Shown: positions 45,283 to 53,069 of the stretch, piece after piece
Position numbering within the stretch: the stretch's first letter is position 1
How the letters are laid out: the number at the start of each line of letters is the position of its first letter
Source of the DNA: Bacteroidales bacterium
GTDB taxonomy: Bacteria > Bacteroidota > Bacteroidia > Bacteroidales > JAGOPY01
Length of the DNA: 64,000 nt
Direction of reading: 5' to 3'
NCBI GenBank assembly: GCA_023229505.1
Contig: JALNZD010000006.1
Span: 68,251 to 132,250 of the forward strand
Position numbers and translations under genes: made by a program
The notes under the pieces: generated by a model
Told to the model about the DNA's origin: nothing
Database searches by the model: none
What the model saw: the letters and a program-made list of their open reading frames with translations, nothing else

Positions 45283-46485
45283 AACCCTCTTCCTCATCAC
45301 AAAAAACACCGGCAACGCCAATAATTCAACAACAATCATTATAATAACAAGCAAAGTTACCGAATAATCATACAGGAACCCTGCTGCGGCACTTCCAATA
45401 AAGATCGCAATCCCGTAAAGCATATTGAAAATACCATATCCTGTTCCCCGCTTGCGGATGGAGGTGATGTCGGCAATGCCTGCCTTCATGATGGTTTCGT
45501 GCGTTCCCATGACAACCCCCCAGAGAACTACCCCGGTGATGATCAGCCCGATATGGAATGAAAGTGTGAAAATGGGAAGAGTGGCAGTAAATACGGGCAG
45601 TATGATAAGCATAAGCAAACCGGCGTGCTCGTTGTCGAACCGGATCTTCAGTCTGTCGTACATTTTACCGATGAACAGACCAATGACAGCATCCACCGCC
45701 ATGGCGAGCGCGTACAAAAGAGGGATCTGGGCGTCTGAGACAATCGCATTCGCCTTCAGGTGGTAGCCTATGATGGCGAAGTTCAGAAAGCCGAGGGTGG
45801 TGACGAAAGTAAAGATGCAATAAAGCCAGAAGGTGCGGGTGACCCTGTCGGGTTGAGGCTTTTTCACGACATCATTCTCCAGTTCCTCAGGGTTTTTGAC
45901 CAGGAAAAAGGCTGTGAAGAGCACCATCATCAATATTACGAAAGGGAACCACATCAGGCTATAGCCATGCTGATAATCGACGATGGATTTATCGCCCGGC
46001 CCGATACTCATGAAGAAGAAGGTGAAGATGAGCGGGCCCATGGTCGCACCGATCTGGTCGAGGAATTCCACGATGGCAAAGCCAAACCCGGTGCCGACCT
46101 GCTTGGTGGCTTGTGAGAGGATCGTATCTTTTGCCGGGCTGCGGATACCTTTCCCAATGCGTTCCAGGACCATGAAGATGGCGGCAAACTGCCAGATGCC
46201 AGTAAGGGCCAGCATCGGGATGACCATCAGGAAACTGTAGCCAATAATCGTAAAGACCCAGTGGGCGCGGGTTTTATCGGAAAAATAACCGCTTACGAGC
46301 CTGATGAGGTAGCCCAGCAGTTCGCCGATCCCGGCAACTAGGCCTACAATGGCTGCACTGGCCCCGAGGGTTTTCAGGTATGGTCCGTTCACCCCCCTGG
46401 CGCCTTCGTAAATAATATCGCCCAGCAGGCTGATCAGGCCAAAGAGAAGGATTAGTCGTATGGCGGTTTTTTTGTAGTTCTTCAT
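45271..46485 (-). CDS. Major facilitator superfamily transporter
   Basis: 404 residues with about 12 transmembrane segments. The loop after segment 2 is GYFSDKTRAHW and the one after segment 4 is RIGKGIRSPAKD, as in MFS exporters. It follows the PLP enzyme by 82 bp and lies in the arsenic group, so export of an arsenic compound is possible but unproven; substrates cannot be read from the sequence. The C-terminus ends in an 8-bp repeat array. Confidence 0.9.
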   Translation of the reverse strand: MKNYKKTAIRLILLFGLISLLGDIIYEGARGVNGPYLKTLGASAAIVGLVAGIGELLGYLIRLVSGYFSDKTRAHWVFTIIGYSFLMVIPMLALTGIWQFAAIFMVLERIGKGIRSPAKDTILSQATKQVGTGFGFAIVEFLDQIGATMGPLIFTFFFMSIGPGDKSIVDYQHGYSLMWFPFVILMMVLFTAFFLVKNPEELENDVVKKPQPDRVTRTFWLYCIFTFVTTLGFLNFAIIGYHLKANAIVSDAQIPLLYALAMAVDAVIGLFIGKMYDRLKIRFDNEHAGLLMLIILPVFTATLPIFTLSFHIGLIITGVVLWGVVMGTHETIMKAGIADITSIRKRGTGYGIFNMLYGIAIFIGSAAAGFLYDYSVTLLVIIMIVVELLALPVFFVMRKRVVKQ

Positions 46486-46503
46486 TAACGGGAGAACGTT
46501 GGG

Positions 46504-46565
46504 TTCTGAGTTCTGAGTTTTGTCCTCTTTCTTCTATCTTCTGTCTTCTGTCTTCTAACTTCTCA
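46504..46565. repeat. 7-bp word arrays (TTCTGAG x2; CTTCTGT x5)
   Basis: TTCTGAG twice at 46504-46517, then CTTCTAT, two CTTCTGT, CTTCTAA and CTTCTCA at 46531-46565. The second run ends 2 bp beyond the stop of the class V enzyme (46568). Confidence 0.8.
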
Positions 46566-46567
46566 TT

Positions 46568-47749
46568 TCACCGCGATAGCCGATATCTCCACATGGGCGC
46601 CCGCCGGAAGGGCGACTGGATAACCAGCTCTTCGGTGGTATATACATTCGGTGTAACCCGCACGCCGGATATATTCTCCCAGACTATACCGACCGTGTGG
46701 ATCTTATGGTTATTGAAAAGATACGTATCGATATCTCCCGGTTCATATCCGTCGATGGAAAACAGGCCGATCACGCAGGAATATTCAGGTTTGAAAGAGG
46801 TATGAAGATGCACTCCGGGTATATCTTTCACGCGTTCCATCCAGTAATTTTTCAGGTACCGCAGGCGGTCCTCCTTACGTTTTGACCCGATAGCCAGGTG
46901 AAAATCCAGGGCACTACCGATGGCCATTTCAGTAGCAAAAGAGCGGGTGCCCATCCGCTCGAACTTTACGATCTCGTTGCCCAGGGGGTTATCATCAGGA
47001 TAAATAGGTCTTATTCCGGGAATCTTATCTTTTCTAACATAGAGCAGGCCGGATCCGAAAGGAGCGCACAGCCATTTGTGGAGGCTGGTGGCAAAGTAAT
47101 CGCAATCGAGGTCGGGGATTTTAAAATCCATCAGGGCAAAGGATTGTGCGCCATCGACCAGCACGTCGATATCTCGCTGATGCGCTGCCGCAGCGATCTT
47201 TTTCACCGGCACAATCTGCCCGATCCAGTTGATGATATGGGTCACGTTGACTACTTTGGTTTTATCCGTGAATGTATTGATATAAATTTGGGCCAGTTCG
47301 TCTTCATTTTCCATTGGCAGCTCCAGGTTGATCCATTTGAGGACGATTCCGTCGCGCTGCTCGAGCATTTTCCACAGGTTGATGACATTGGGGTAATCCT
47401 GCTTGGTTAGTACTACCTCATCTCCTTTTTGCAGGTTCAGTCCGTAGATGATATTATTCATCGCCTCGGTTGTGTTCCGGTTGATGGCAATTTCACCGGG
47501 ATCGCAGCCGGCCAGAGCGGCAAGGTCGGCCCGGAGCGCTTCGCGGCCCTGGTCGAGGATCTGCCACATATAGTAAGATGGAGCCTCGTTGCAGAACCTG
47601 TTATAGCGTTCAAAGGTATCCTGCACCACCTTTGGCTGGGGACTGACACCACCATTGTTAAGGTTGATGATATTCGGTGAAACCATATAGGATTGCTGCA
47701 CCCAGGCCCAGAAGTCATCTTCGGGGGTATCAAGCGGTGGGATGTTCAT
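46568..47749 (-). CDS. Class V PLP enzyme (isopenicillin-N-epimerase-like)
   Basis: 393 residues. The fold-type I features are INLNNGGVSPQP, NRNTTEAMN, LVDGAQSFALMDF and the PLP Lys in ATSLHKWLCAPFGSG. This branch is often named isopenicillin-N epimerase-like; the reaction here is unknown. The start lies 12 bp after the arsM stop on the same strand, so it belongs to the arsC-arsM transcription unit, an unusual partner. Confidence 0.88.
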   Translation of the reverse strand: MNIPPLDTPEDDFWAWVQQSYMVSPNIINLNNGGVSPQPKVVQDTFERYNRFCNEAPSYYMWQILDQGREALRADLAALAGCDPGEIAINRNTTEAMNNIIYGLNLQKGDEVVLTKQDYPNVINLWKMLEQRDGIVLKWINLELPMENEDELAQIYINTFTDKTKVVNVTHIINWIGQIVPVKKIAAAAHQRDIDVLVDGAQSFALMDFKIPDLDCDYFATSLHKWLCAPFGSGLLYVRKDKIPGIRPIYPDDNPLGNEIVKFERMGTRSFATEMAIGSALDFHLAIGSKRKEDRLRYLKNYWMERVKDIPGVHLHTSFKPEYSCVIGLFSIDGYEPGDIDTYLFNNHKIHTVGIVWENISGVRVTPNVYTTEELVIQSPFRRAPMWRYRLSR

Positions 47750-47761
47750 AAGATCAAGATT

Positions 47762-48583
47762 TTATGTTCCGCAGCAGACACATCCTTTGGCTGGTTTTTC
47801 CCCGGAAATGGTAATACTGTATATCCCTGTGCCGGAACTCCGGTAAGTTATGATTTCTTCCTTTGTCATGAAAGCACTTAGCACCTGGTCGGGAACAAAA
47901 ATTTCTTTTTCTTTATGGATTGTCAGGTTGATGAAGCTCATTTTTTGAATCGAAACCATATATTCTTCGTAGCTCAACGCACCTGCAACGCATCCGGCGT
48001 ACATTTCGGCGGCATTGCGTATTGCAGGTGGCAGCTCACCGCGGATAACCACATCAGAGATGCAAAAATGCCCACCGACTTTCAACACACGGCAAATTTC
48101 CATGAAAGCCATATCCTTGTCGGGTACAAGGTTCAGCACGCAATTGCTGATAACGACATCGGCTTTCTTTGAGGTTACCGGCATGTTCTCAATGTCGCCG
48201 TAGCGGAACTGGACGTTCTTATAACCCAGTTTTTCAGCATTTGACCTGGCCAGTTCGATCATTTCTTTCGTCATATCAATACCGATGACTTTGCCTTCTT
48301 CGCCGACCAACGCCCTGGCCACGAAGCAGTCGTTCCCGGCACCTGATCCGAGGTCGATGACCGTATCGCCCTTGTGGATATTCACGAAATCTGTCGGTAT
48401 CCCGCATCCGAGGCCCAGGTCTGCATTAGGGGCATAGCCTTCTTTCCCGTCATAATTCTCGCTGAAGATGGTGTATGTGTCATCACAACCGCATCCGCAA
48501 CCTGATTTTTTTTCGGGCTCACTGCTGTCCTTCGCGATTTGGCCGTATTTTTCCTGTACCAGTTTTTTTAAGTTTTCCATCAT
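47762..48583 (-). CDS. arsM: Arsenite methyltransferase
   Basis: 273 residues from ATG 48583; a TTG 12 bp upstream is rejected. The SAM site is VIDLGSGAGNDCFVA, and the arsenite-binding cysteines typical of ArsM are in place: the CGCGCDD cluster near the N-terminus, SNCVLNLVPDK, and AGCVAGAL. The tail ends GCVCCGT. It methylates As(III) to mono-, di- and trimethyl forms in the cytoplasm. It is 8 bp after arsC, and the promoter/operator at 49025 serves both. Confidence 0.93.
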   Translation of the reverse strand: MMENLKKLVQEKYGQIAKDSSEPEKKSGCGCGCDDTYTIFSENYDGKEGYAPNADLGLGCGIPTDFVNIHKGDTVIDLGSGAGNDCFVARALVGEEGKVIGIDMTKEMIELARSNAEKLGYKNVQFRYGDIENMPVTSKKADVVISNCVLNLVPDKDMAFMEICRVLKVGGHFCISDVVIRGELPPAIRNAAEMYAGCVAGALSYEEYMVSIQKMSFINLTIHKEKEIFVPDQVLSAFMTKEEIITYRSSGTGIYSITISGEKPAKGCVCCGT

Positions 48584-48591
48584 ATATAATT

Positions 48592-49017
48592 TCAAATTCC
48601 AAATTCCTTCTTGTAAAACTCGAAGAAATCCCTCTTTATTTCATCCCTTACCCTGCGGTATTCTGCCAGCACCTTTTCTTCATTGCCCATTGCATCGGCC
48701 GGATCATCAAAGCCAATGTGAAGTCGCTTTTTTACTTTCCAGGTAAAGGCAGGACACGACTCATTGGCTCCTCCGCAAACGGTTATCACATAATCCCATT
48801 CTTCATCAATGTATTGGTCCACCTTTTCCGGAATATGATGGCTGATGTCTATGCCCAGTTCCTTCATTACTTTCACAGCGTTGGGGTTGACCCTCGGCGC
48901 CGGATGAGTACCGGCTGAAAAAACTTCAAGCGAACGGTCAAACGATTTCAGGAAGCCTTCCGCCATCTGACTACGGCAACTATTTCCCGTGCAAATAACA
49001 AGGATCTTTTTTCCCAT
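48592..49017 (-). CDS. arsC: Arsenate reductase, thioredoxin-coupled (LMW-PTP fold)
   Basis: 141 residues. The P-loop is CTGNSCRSQ (Cys10, Cys15 and Arg16), and the second redox pair is in VITVCGGANESCP. This is the thioredoxin-linked LMW-phosphatase type that reduces As(V) to As(III), the substrate of ArsM encoded next. It is first in the operon. No arsR, arsB or acr3 is in the window. Confidence 0.94.
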   Translation of the reverse strand: MGKKILVICTGNSCRSQMAEGFLKSFDRSLEVFSAGTHPAPRVNPNAVKVMKELGIDISHHIPEKVDQYIDEEWDYVITVCGGANESCPAFTWKVKKRLHIGFDDPADAMGNEEKVLAEYRRVRDEIKRDFFEFYKKEFGI

Positions 49018-49024
49018 ATTTAAT

Positions 49025-49053
49025 CATTTCGTATTTCGCAAAATTACGAAATG
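49025..49053 (-). promoter_or_regulatory. Operator-like inverted repeat over the arsC promoter
   Basis: CATTTCGTA (49025-49033) and TACGAAATG (49045-49053) form a perfect 9-bp inverted repeat with an 11-bp spacer, starting 8 bp before arsC. The minus-strand -7 element TAATTTTG (49039-49046) lies within it. A repressor bound there would block transcription. ArsR-type control is the natural guess; no arsR gene is nearby. Confidence 0.65.
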
Positions 49054-49064
49054 TTTTATTAGTA

Positions 49065-49083
49065 ACAGGGTTTCCAACCCTGT
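49065..49083 (-). repeat. Hairpin word ACAGGG..CCCTGT (possible terminator of the thiolase operon)
   Basis: A 6-bp stem with loop TTTCCAA, 10 bp beyond the thiolase stop. No T-run follows, so termination is doubtful. A related word occurs at 38969-38984. Confidence 0.4.
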
Positions 49084-49092
49084 CAGGACTTC

Positions 49093-50337
49093 TTACCCTC
49101 TCTTATAAACGATCGCCACCACTGTCACATCATCCCCACCCATGTTGATAGATAACCCATAAGGCTTTGCAGGATTAAGCGGGATCTGCGCTGTGCCGGC
49201 TTTACCGGTCAGCTGTTCCCACAAAGTGACAGCCATGTGAACACCGGTGCCACCCGTAGGATGACCCCAACCGATCAGGCCGCCAGTGGTATTCATCGGG
49301 ATCATGCCATTGCGGGCAGTGTTACCTTCCGCAACAAACTGTGCACCTTTTCCCTTTTCAGCGAACCCCAGTGCTTCAGTTGCCAGAACGCCTGCTATGG
49401 AGAAACAGTCGTGCGTCTCGATCGTCCCCAGGTCGTGGATGGTGATTCCGGCATCTGCAAGTGCGGTCATAGCAGCGTTCTTTATTGTGATGACTTCCGT
49501 CAGGTCCGGTGGATCCTCTGTTATGTTTCTGACTTTATGGGCCCAGGCCACGATCTCTACCGCTTCGCTTTTAGGGATCCCGCAGCGCTTCAGTCCTTCT
49601 TCCGAGCAGACAACTATGGCCGAAGCCCCGTCAGATACCTTTGAACAATCAAGCACATTCAGGTTGTCCACAAAACCGGCTCCGTTGGGCTTCATCTTTT
49701 GATAGAGCGCTTCAAGATCCTCCGTCTTGTTCCCGAATTCCTGCGCTGTCGGACAGAGACGTGCGTTTTCTATAGCATTGCGGAACCACCGCCCCATCCC
49801 TTTACGGGCGTAATCCATGCCATATTTCTCATAATAGGCCCCGGCGCGGTCGCTGAACTGGCCAGGGAAGAAATAAGCATGCCCGTTCTTGCGTTTCTGG
49901 AACCACCCCGCTCCCGCCAGGATGTCGGCCCCATAAATGGCTTTCACCGTATTCTGAACTTCAATGCCCAATGTCAGCGAAACATCTGCCGTCCCTGCAA
50001 GAACATTCTTTATGCTCGTTACCAATGCCAACCCACCGGATGCACAGGCGCCTTCAACACGTATCGCGGATTTGAACTGCAGTTCCGGATCTGCCATCGG
50101 GAAAAACCCGCCCAGGTGGGCCTGCTTGTTGAACCGTGAAGCCATGAAATTGCCCACTACGCATTCATCCACGTTCTTAGCACCCCCGATCTGCTTTAAT
50201 GTCCCCTGAGCCGCATCTTTAAAATAATGTTCGATACCAGGCCGTGCCTTTTTGGGATTGAACTCACTGCGGCCCGTACCCATGGAAATGGTGTTGTACC
50301 CGGCTGCCATGTAAATTTTTTTGTGAGGTTTGCTCAT
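49093..50337 (-). CDS. Thiolase (acetyl-CoA acetyltransferase family)
   Basis: 414 residues. The nucleophilic Cys is in VEGACASGG, and the C-terminal catalytic region includes ETHDCFS and GWGHPTGGTG. It belongs to the SCP2/acetyl-CoA acetyltransferase type with a longer insert. It is third in the minus-strand operon after enoyl-CoA hydratase and 3-hydroxyacyl-CoA dehydrogenase, so the three make the hydration, oxidation and thiolysis steps of beta-oxidation, or act in reverse for butyrate-type synthesis. No acyl-CoA dehydrogenase is in view. Confidence 0.93.
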   Translation of the reverse strand: MSKPHKKIYMAAGYNTISMGTGRSEFNPKKARPGIEHYFKDAAQGTLKQIGGAKNVDECVVGNFMASRFNKQAHLGGFFPMADPELQFKSAIRVEGACASGGLALVTSIKNVLAGTADVSLTLGIEVQNTVKAIYGADILAGAGWFQKRKNGHAYFFPGQFSDRAGAYYEKYGMDYARKGMGRWFRNAIENARLCPTAQEFGNKTEDLEALYQKMKPNGAGFVDNLNVLDCSKVSDGASAIVVCSEEGLKRCGIPKSEAVEIVAWAHKVRNITEDPPDLTEVITIKNAAMTALADAGITIHDLGTIETHDCFSIAGVLATEALGFAEKGKGAQFVAEGNTARNGMIPMNTTGGLIGWGHPTGGTGVHMAVTLWEQLTGKAGTAQIPLNPAKPYGLSINMGGDDVTVVAIVYKRG

Positions 50338-50349
50338 ATTGAGAAAATG

Positions 50350-50425
50350 TTATTGGTTATTGGTTATTGGTAAATTGCCGACCGCCGACCGCCGACCGCC
50401 GACCGCCGACCGCCGACCGCCGACT
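50350..50425. repeat. 7-bp word arrays (TTATTGG x3; GCCGACC x7)
   Basis: Three perfect TTATTGG units (50350-50370), then six perfect GCCGACC and one GCCGACT (50377-50425). The array ends 3 bp beyond the stop of the hydroxyacyl-CoA dehydrogenase gene (50429). Confidence 0.92.
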
Positions 50426-50428
50426 GAT

Positions 50429-51763
50429 CTAAAAGTACTCATTCACCGGCCCATAGGCATGGAAGAAACCGGTTAGCAACACGGTGTTCACATCTTCTGC
50501 CGAATGGGCCACCTTATCGGCTACAAGCTTTTTCCCGATCGCATCCGATTTCCGGCCATACTCCACGGCAAGCTTAGCTCCAACGGTATCCATTGATTTA
50601 ATATCACCGAAGATCTTTCCGAAAACCTGGTCTTTGTCCTTTACCTTAACAGCTGCTTTCCAGGGAATAAGGGATGCCGGTACAGGGCCGAGCACCTTGT
50701 CGCATTTATCTTTTAAATCATTGATATTCATATAGGATTTGTCAGAAGGATTAAATATCGCCACCGGCTTTCCTTTATCATATTTCAGAAAACCGTCTTT
50801 TTGTGATCCGTCTGAATATTGTCCTCCTTTTACACCCAGCCCGATCAACTTATCTAGCAAATCACTGTGCAGGTCTTCATCCGGCAGGAAGGGGTTCATC
50901 ACATTCATGATGAAAGATACTACATCGATCCCCACATAGTCGATCAATTGGAAGATGCCCATCGGCCGGATCAGAAACTCCTGCGTCACTTTATTCACCG
51001 AATAAACGGCTTCAGGAAAAGTCATTTCCCCGGCCAGCTTTTCAACGGTTTTGATGCCATGCAGTGCGTCGCGCATGAAGTGGCCGTTGCCGATGAACCC
51101 CGCAAAGTCGTTCGCGGGGACTACAACCTTGCCGAGGTTTTTGGCATACTCCTTTGCAAATCCGATCATCTCCGGATTAGTCTTATCCGTAACGATCAGT
51201 TCAACGAGTTTCTGGACAGCCGGGGGATTGTAGAAATGGAAGCCAAGGACACGGCCTCCGAGTTTAGCCTCTTCATCAATAAGATGGATTGGAACGGATG
51301 ACGTGTTCGTGAAGAACCAAGGTTTTTCCGGGTTGTTCTGGTCGATCCGGGACAGCAGTTTAACTTTCAGGGCGCGGCTCTCACTGACCGCTTCAAAGAC
51401 CAGCCCTGAATCATAGGCCGATTCCACCCGGGTAGTGGGGCGGACGATGTTCATCACATCGAAAATGTACTGGTTGATGATCTCCTCGTTCTCGATGAGA
51501 TCCAGCCGGTCAGCATAAGCCTTACGCAGGGCAATGGCTTTTTTCTCCGCTATTTTCTGTACCTGGCTTCGCATATAAAGCATCAGGCCGGCCAATCCTT
51601 CCTTAGAGACATCCATGGCATTCAGCACGAAAGCTTTTCCTTTGTTTTCGGGTTTCAGGCTAAGATCGGCCATTTCCACAGCCGTGAGTAGCAGGATGCC
51701 GCTTCCCATTTTTCCAGCCGCCCCAAGGACGGTAACGTTCTGTAATTTATCGGAATAAACCAT
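50429..51763 (-). CDS. 3-hydroxyacyl-CoA dehydrogenase
   Basis: 444 residues. The NAD site is VTVLGAAGKMGSGILLL at the N-terminus. HFYNPP, VVPANDFAGFIGN and the C-terminal domain fit the FadB-type dehydrogenase, here as a single-function protein. It oxidises L-3-hydroxyacyl-CoA with NAD. It sits between enoyl-CoA hydratase and thiolase, on the same strand. A longer insert near residues 60-110 is unusual for the family. Confidence 0.92.
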   Translation of the reverse strand: MVYSDKLQNVTVLGAAGKMGSGILLLTAVEMADLSLKPENKGKAFVLNAMDVSKEGLAGLMLYMRSQVQKIAEKKAIALRKAYADRLDLIENEEIINQYIFDVMNIVRPTTRVESAYDSGLVFEAVSESRALKVKLLSRIDQNNPEKPWFFTNTSSVPIHLIDEEAKLGGRVLGFHFYNPPAVQKLVELIVTDKTNPEMIGFAKEYAKNLGKVVVPANDFAGFIGNGHFMRDALHGIKTVEKLAGEMTFPEAVYSVNKVTQEFLIRPMGIFQLIDYVGIDVVSFIMNVMNPFLPDEDLHSDLLDKLIGLGVKGGQYSDGSQKDGFLKYDKGKPVAIFNPSDKSYMNINDLKDKCDKVLGPVPASLIPWKAAVKVKDKDQVFGKIFGDIKSMDTVGAKLAVEYGRKSDAIGKKLVADKVAHSAEDVNTVLLTGFFHAYGPVNEYF

Positions 51764-51768
51764 ATAAA

Positions 51769-51796
51769 TTTTGAATTTTGAATTTTGAACTTTGAA
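51769..51796. repeat. 7-bp word array (TTTTGAA x3, CTTTGAA)
   Basis: Four heptamers, ending 1 bp beyond the stop of the enoyl-CoA hydratase gene (51798). Confidence 0.82.
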
Positions 51797-51797
51797 C

Positions 51798-52565
51798 TTA
51801 AAATTTAGGTGGCCTTTTCTCCAGGAATGCCCTCATCCCTTCTTCGCCTTCAGCTTTGAACTGCGTGCCAAAGAATTCCGCTTCCAGGTTGCAGCCATCT
51901 TCGAAATGCATCATCCGCCCTGCACGGGTCACGTATTTAACTTTTTTCACGGCTTGCGGACCCTTCGATGCAATAACCTTAGCGATCCGTACGGTTTCTT
52001 CCATCAGTTGTTCAGGTTCCACAACCTTTTGCACCAGGCCAATACGGAGTGCTTCATCGGCAGTGACCATCTCCCCGCTCATGAGCAGAAATAATGCATC
52101 GCCAAGACCTGTGAGCCTTGGTAAGCGCTGCGTGCCGGCATAGCCAGGGATCATGCCCAGGGAAACTTCAGGCTGGCCGAATTTAGCCTTACTGCCGGCA
52201 ATCCGGAAGTCACACCCCATGGCCAATTCCAGCCCGCCTCCCAGCGCAAAACCGTTAATTGCCGCGATTACCGGGATCTCCATCTTCTCCAGGCTGCGGA
52301 ATGTTTTCTGACCGGTTTTCGAAAAAGCGATTCCCTGCTCCGGCGTCATATCCACCATCTCAGCGATATCTGCACCGGCCACAAAGGCTTTTCCTTCCCC
52401 GGTAATGATCATTACCCTGATTTCGGGCATGCCGGAAACCTGTTTGATCATGGCATCCATTTCCAGAAAAAATCGGGTATTAAGTGCATTAAGTGCTTGT
52501 GGGCGGTTGACGGTTACAATGGCAATATTCTCATCGACAGTCAATTTCAGAATCTCATAATCCAT
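51798..52565 (-). CDS. Enoyl-CoA hydratase (crotonase family)
   Basis: 255 residues. The oxyanion-hole motifs are AFVAGADIAEM and INGFALGGGLELAMGCD, and the catalytic Glu pair lies in FGQPEVSLGMIPGYAGTQRL. It hydrates trans-2-enoyl-CoA. It is first in the operon; CAAATGTA (52594-52601) is its minus-strand -7 element. Confidence 0.95.
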   Translation of the reverse strand: MDYEILKLTVDENIAIVTVNRPQALNALNTRFFLEMDAMIKQVSGMPEIRVMIITGEGKAFVAGADIAEMVDMTPEQGIAFSKTGQKTFRSLEKMEIPVIAAINGFALGGGLELAMGCDFRIAGSKAKFGQPEVSLGMIPGYAGTQRLPRLTGLGDALFLLMSGEMVTADEALRIGLVQKVVEPEQLMEETVRIAKVIASKGPQAVKKVKYVTRAGRMMHFEDGCNLEAEFFGTQFKAEGEEGMRAFLEKRPPKF

Positions 52566-52593
52566 AAGGCAGGAGTTATTGTTAATGGATTCA

Positions 52594-52601
52594 CAAATGT
52601 A
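52594..52601 (-). promoter_or_regulatory. Bacteroidota -7 promoter element (TACATTTG on minus)
   Basis: Exact TAnnTTTG on the minus strand, 28 bp before the enoyl-CoA hydratase start. The same octamer precedes the RND adaptor gene (58590). Confidence 0.6.
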
Positions 52602-52621
52602 GGAAAAAATTTGAATGAGAA

Positions 52622-52700
52622 GTCAGAAGTCAGAAGTCAGAAGTCAGAAGAAATATTCCAAATTCCAAGCTTCCATGCCTCCATGCTTCCCTGCCCCTCT
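52622..52700. repeat. 7-bp (GTCAGAA x4) and 8-bp (GCTTCCAT) word arrays
   Basis: GTCAGAA four times at 52622-52649, then GCTTCCAT, GCCTCCAT, GCTTCCCT at 52669-52692. The region is between divergent genes. Confidence 0.75.
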
Positions 52701-52746
52701 CATCAATATCTTAACAATTTTTAAGACTAATATGATGAAAATTGCA

Positions 52747-52754
52747 TATCTTTG
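52747..52754 (+). promoter_or_regulatory. Bacteroidota -7 promoter element (TATCTTTG)
   Basis: Exact TAnnTTTG match, 19 bp before the ATG at 52774. It is the only such element seen ahead of the metal operon. Confidence 0.6.
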
Positions 52755-52773
52755 CATAACAGATGTTAAAATA

Positions 52774-52899
52774 ATGCGGAACATCCGGAAAATAGGGTCA
52801 ATTTTATTAGTTTCCCTGCTGATCGCAGCAACAGGCGGCTATCCAATTTGCCGCCGCCTGATTCAGGGAGGCAGATACTGGTGGCTCATCACCAGCTAA
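52774..52899 (+). CDS. Short membrane-leader-like ORF ahead of the metal operon
   Basis: 41 residues: MRNIRKIGSILLVSLLIAAT then GGYPICRRL. The N-terminus reads as a signal or transmembrane segment. It starts 19 bp after a TATCTTTG promoter, which supports expression. Its position before a TonB receptor/HMA pair recalls the small Cys-rich leader proteins sometimes found there, but the expected His-Cys motif is not seen, so it may be truncated. Confidence 0.35.
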   Translation: MRNIRKIGSILLVSLLIAATGGYPICRRLIQGGRYWWLITS

Positions 52900-52935
52900 A
52901 GATTGCCCCCTCACTGGTTTAATTCAATTTGCATT

Positions 52936-53032
52936 CTTTGCGGTACTTTGCGTATCCTTTGCGTGACTTTGCGTCATAACTCACTAAAATAGTGACACGA
53001 AGTTTCACAAAGTAGCACAAAGGACCACAAAG
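52936..53032. repeat. 10-bp-period inverted word array upstream of the TonB receptor
   Basis: The left arm repeats CTTTGCGxxx and the right arm repeats CACAAAGxxx with about 10-bp period. The centre is a perfect TCACTAAAATAGTGA hairpin (52981-52995). It could fold into a long stem in the 5' leader of the TonB gene. A related array is at 58664-58793. Confidence 0.75.
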
Positions 53033-53069
53033 TTTTATTTTATTTCTTAAGGAATAAACAAGCATAAAA

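Noticed and set aside
46898..47410. 170-codon plus-strand ORF
   Set aside because: Antisense to the class V PLP enzyme, including its PLP lysine region.
49065..49083. Strong intrinsic terminator after the thiolase gene
   Set aside because: The hairpin lacks a T-run and its word recurs at 38969, so it is more likely a repeat; listed as such.
52774..52899. Small ORF as a copper-linked His-Cys leader protein
   Set aside because: The leader-like N-terminus fits, but the expected HYC/CC motifs are absent in all frames; kept only as an unnamed ORF.
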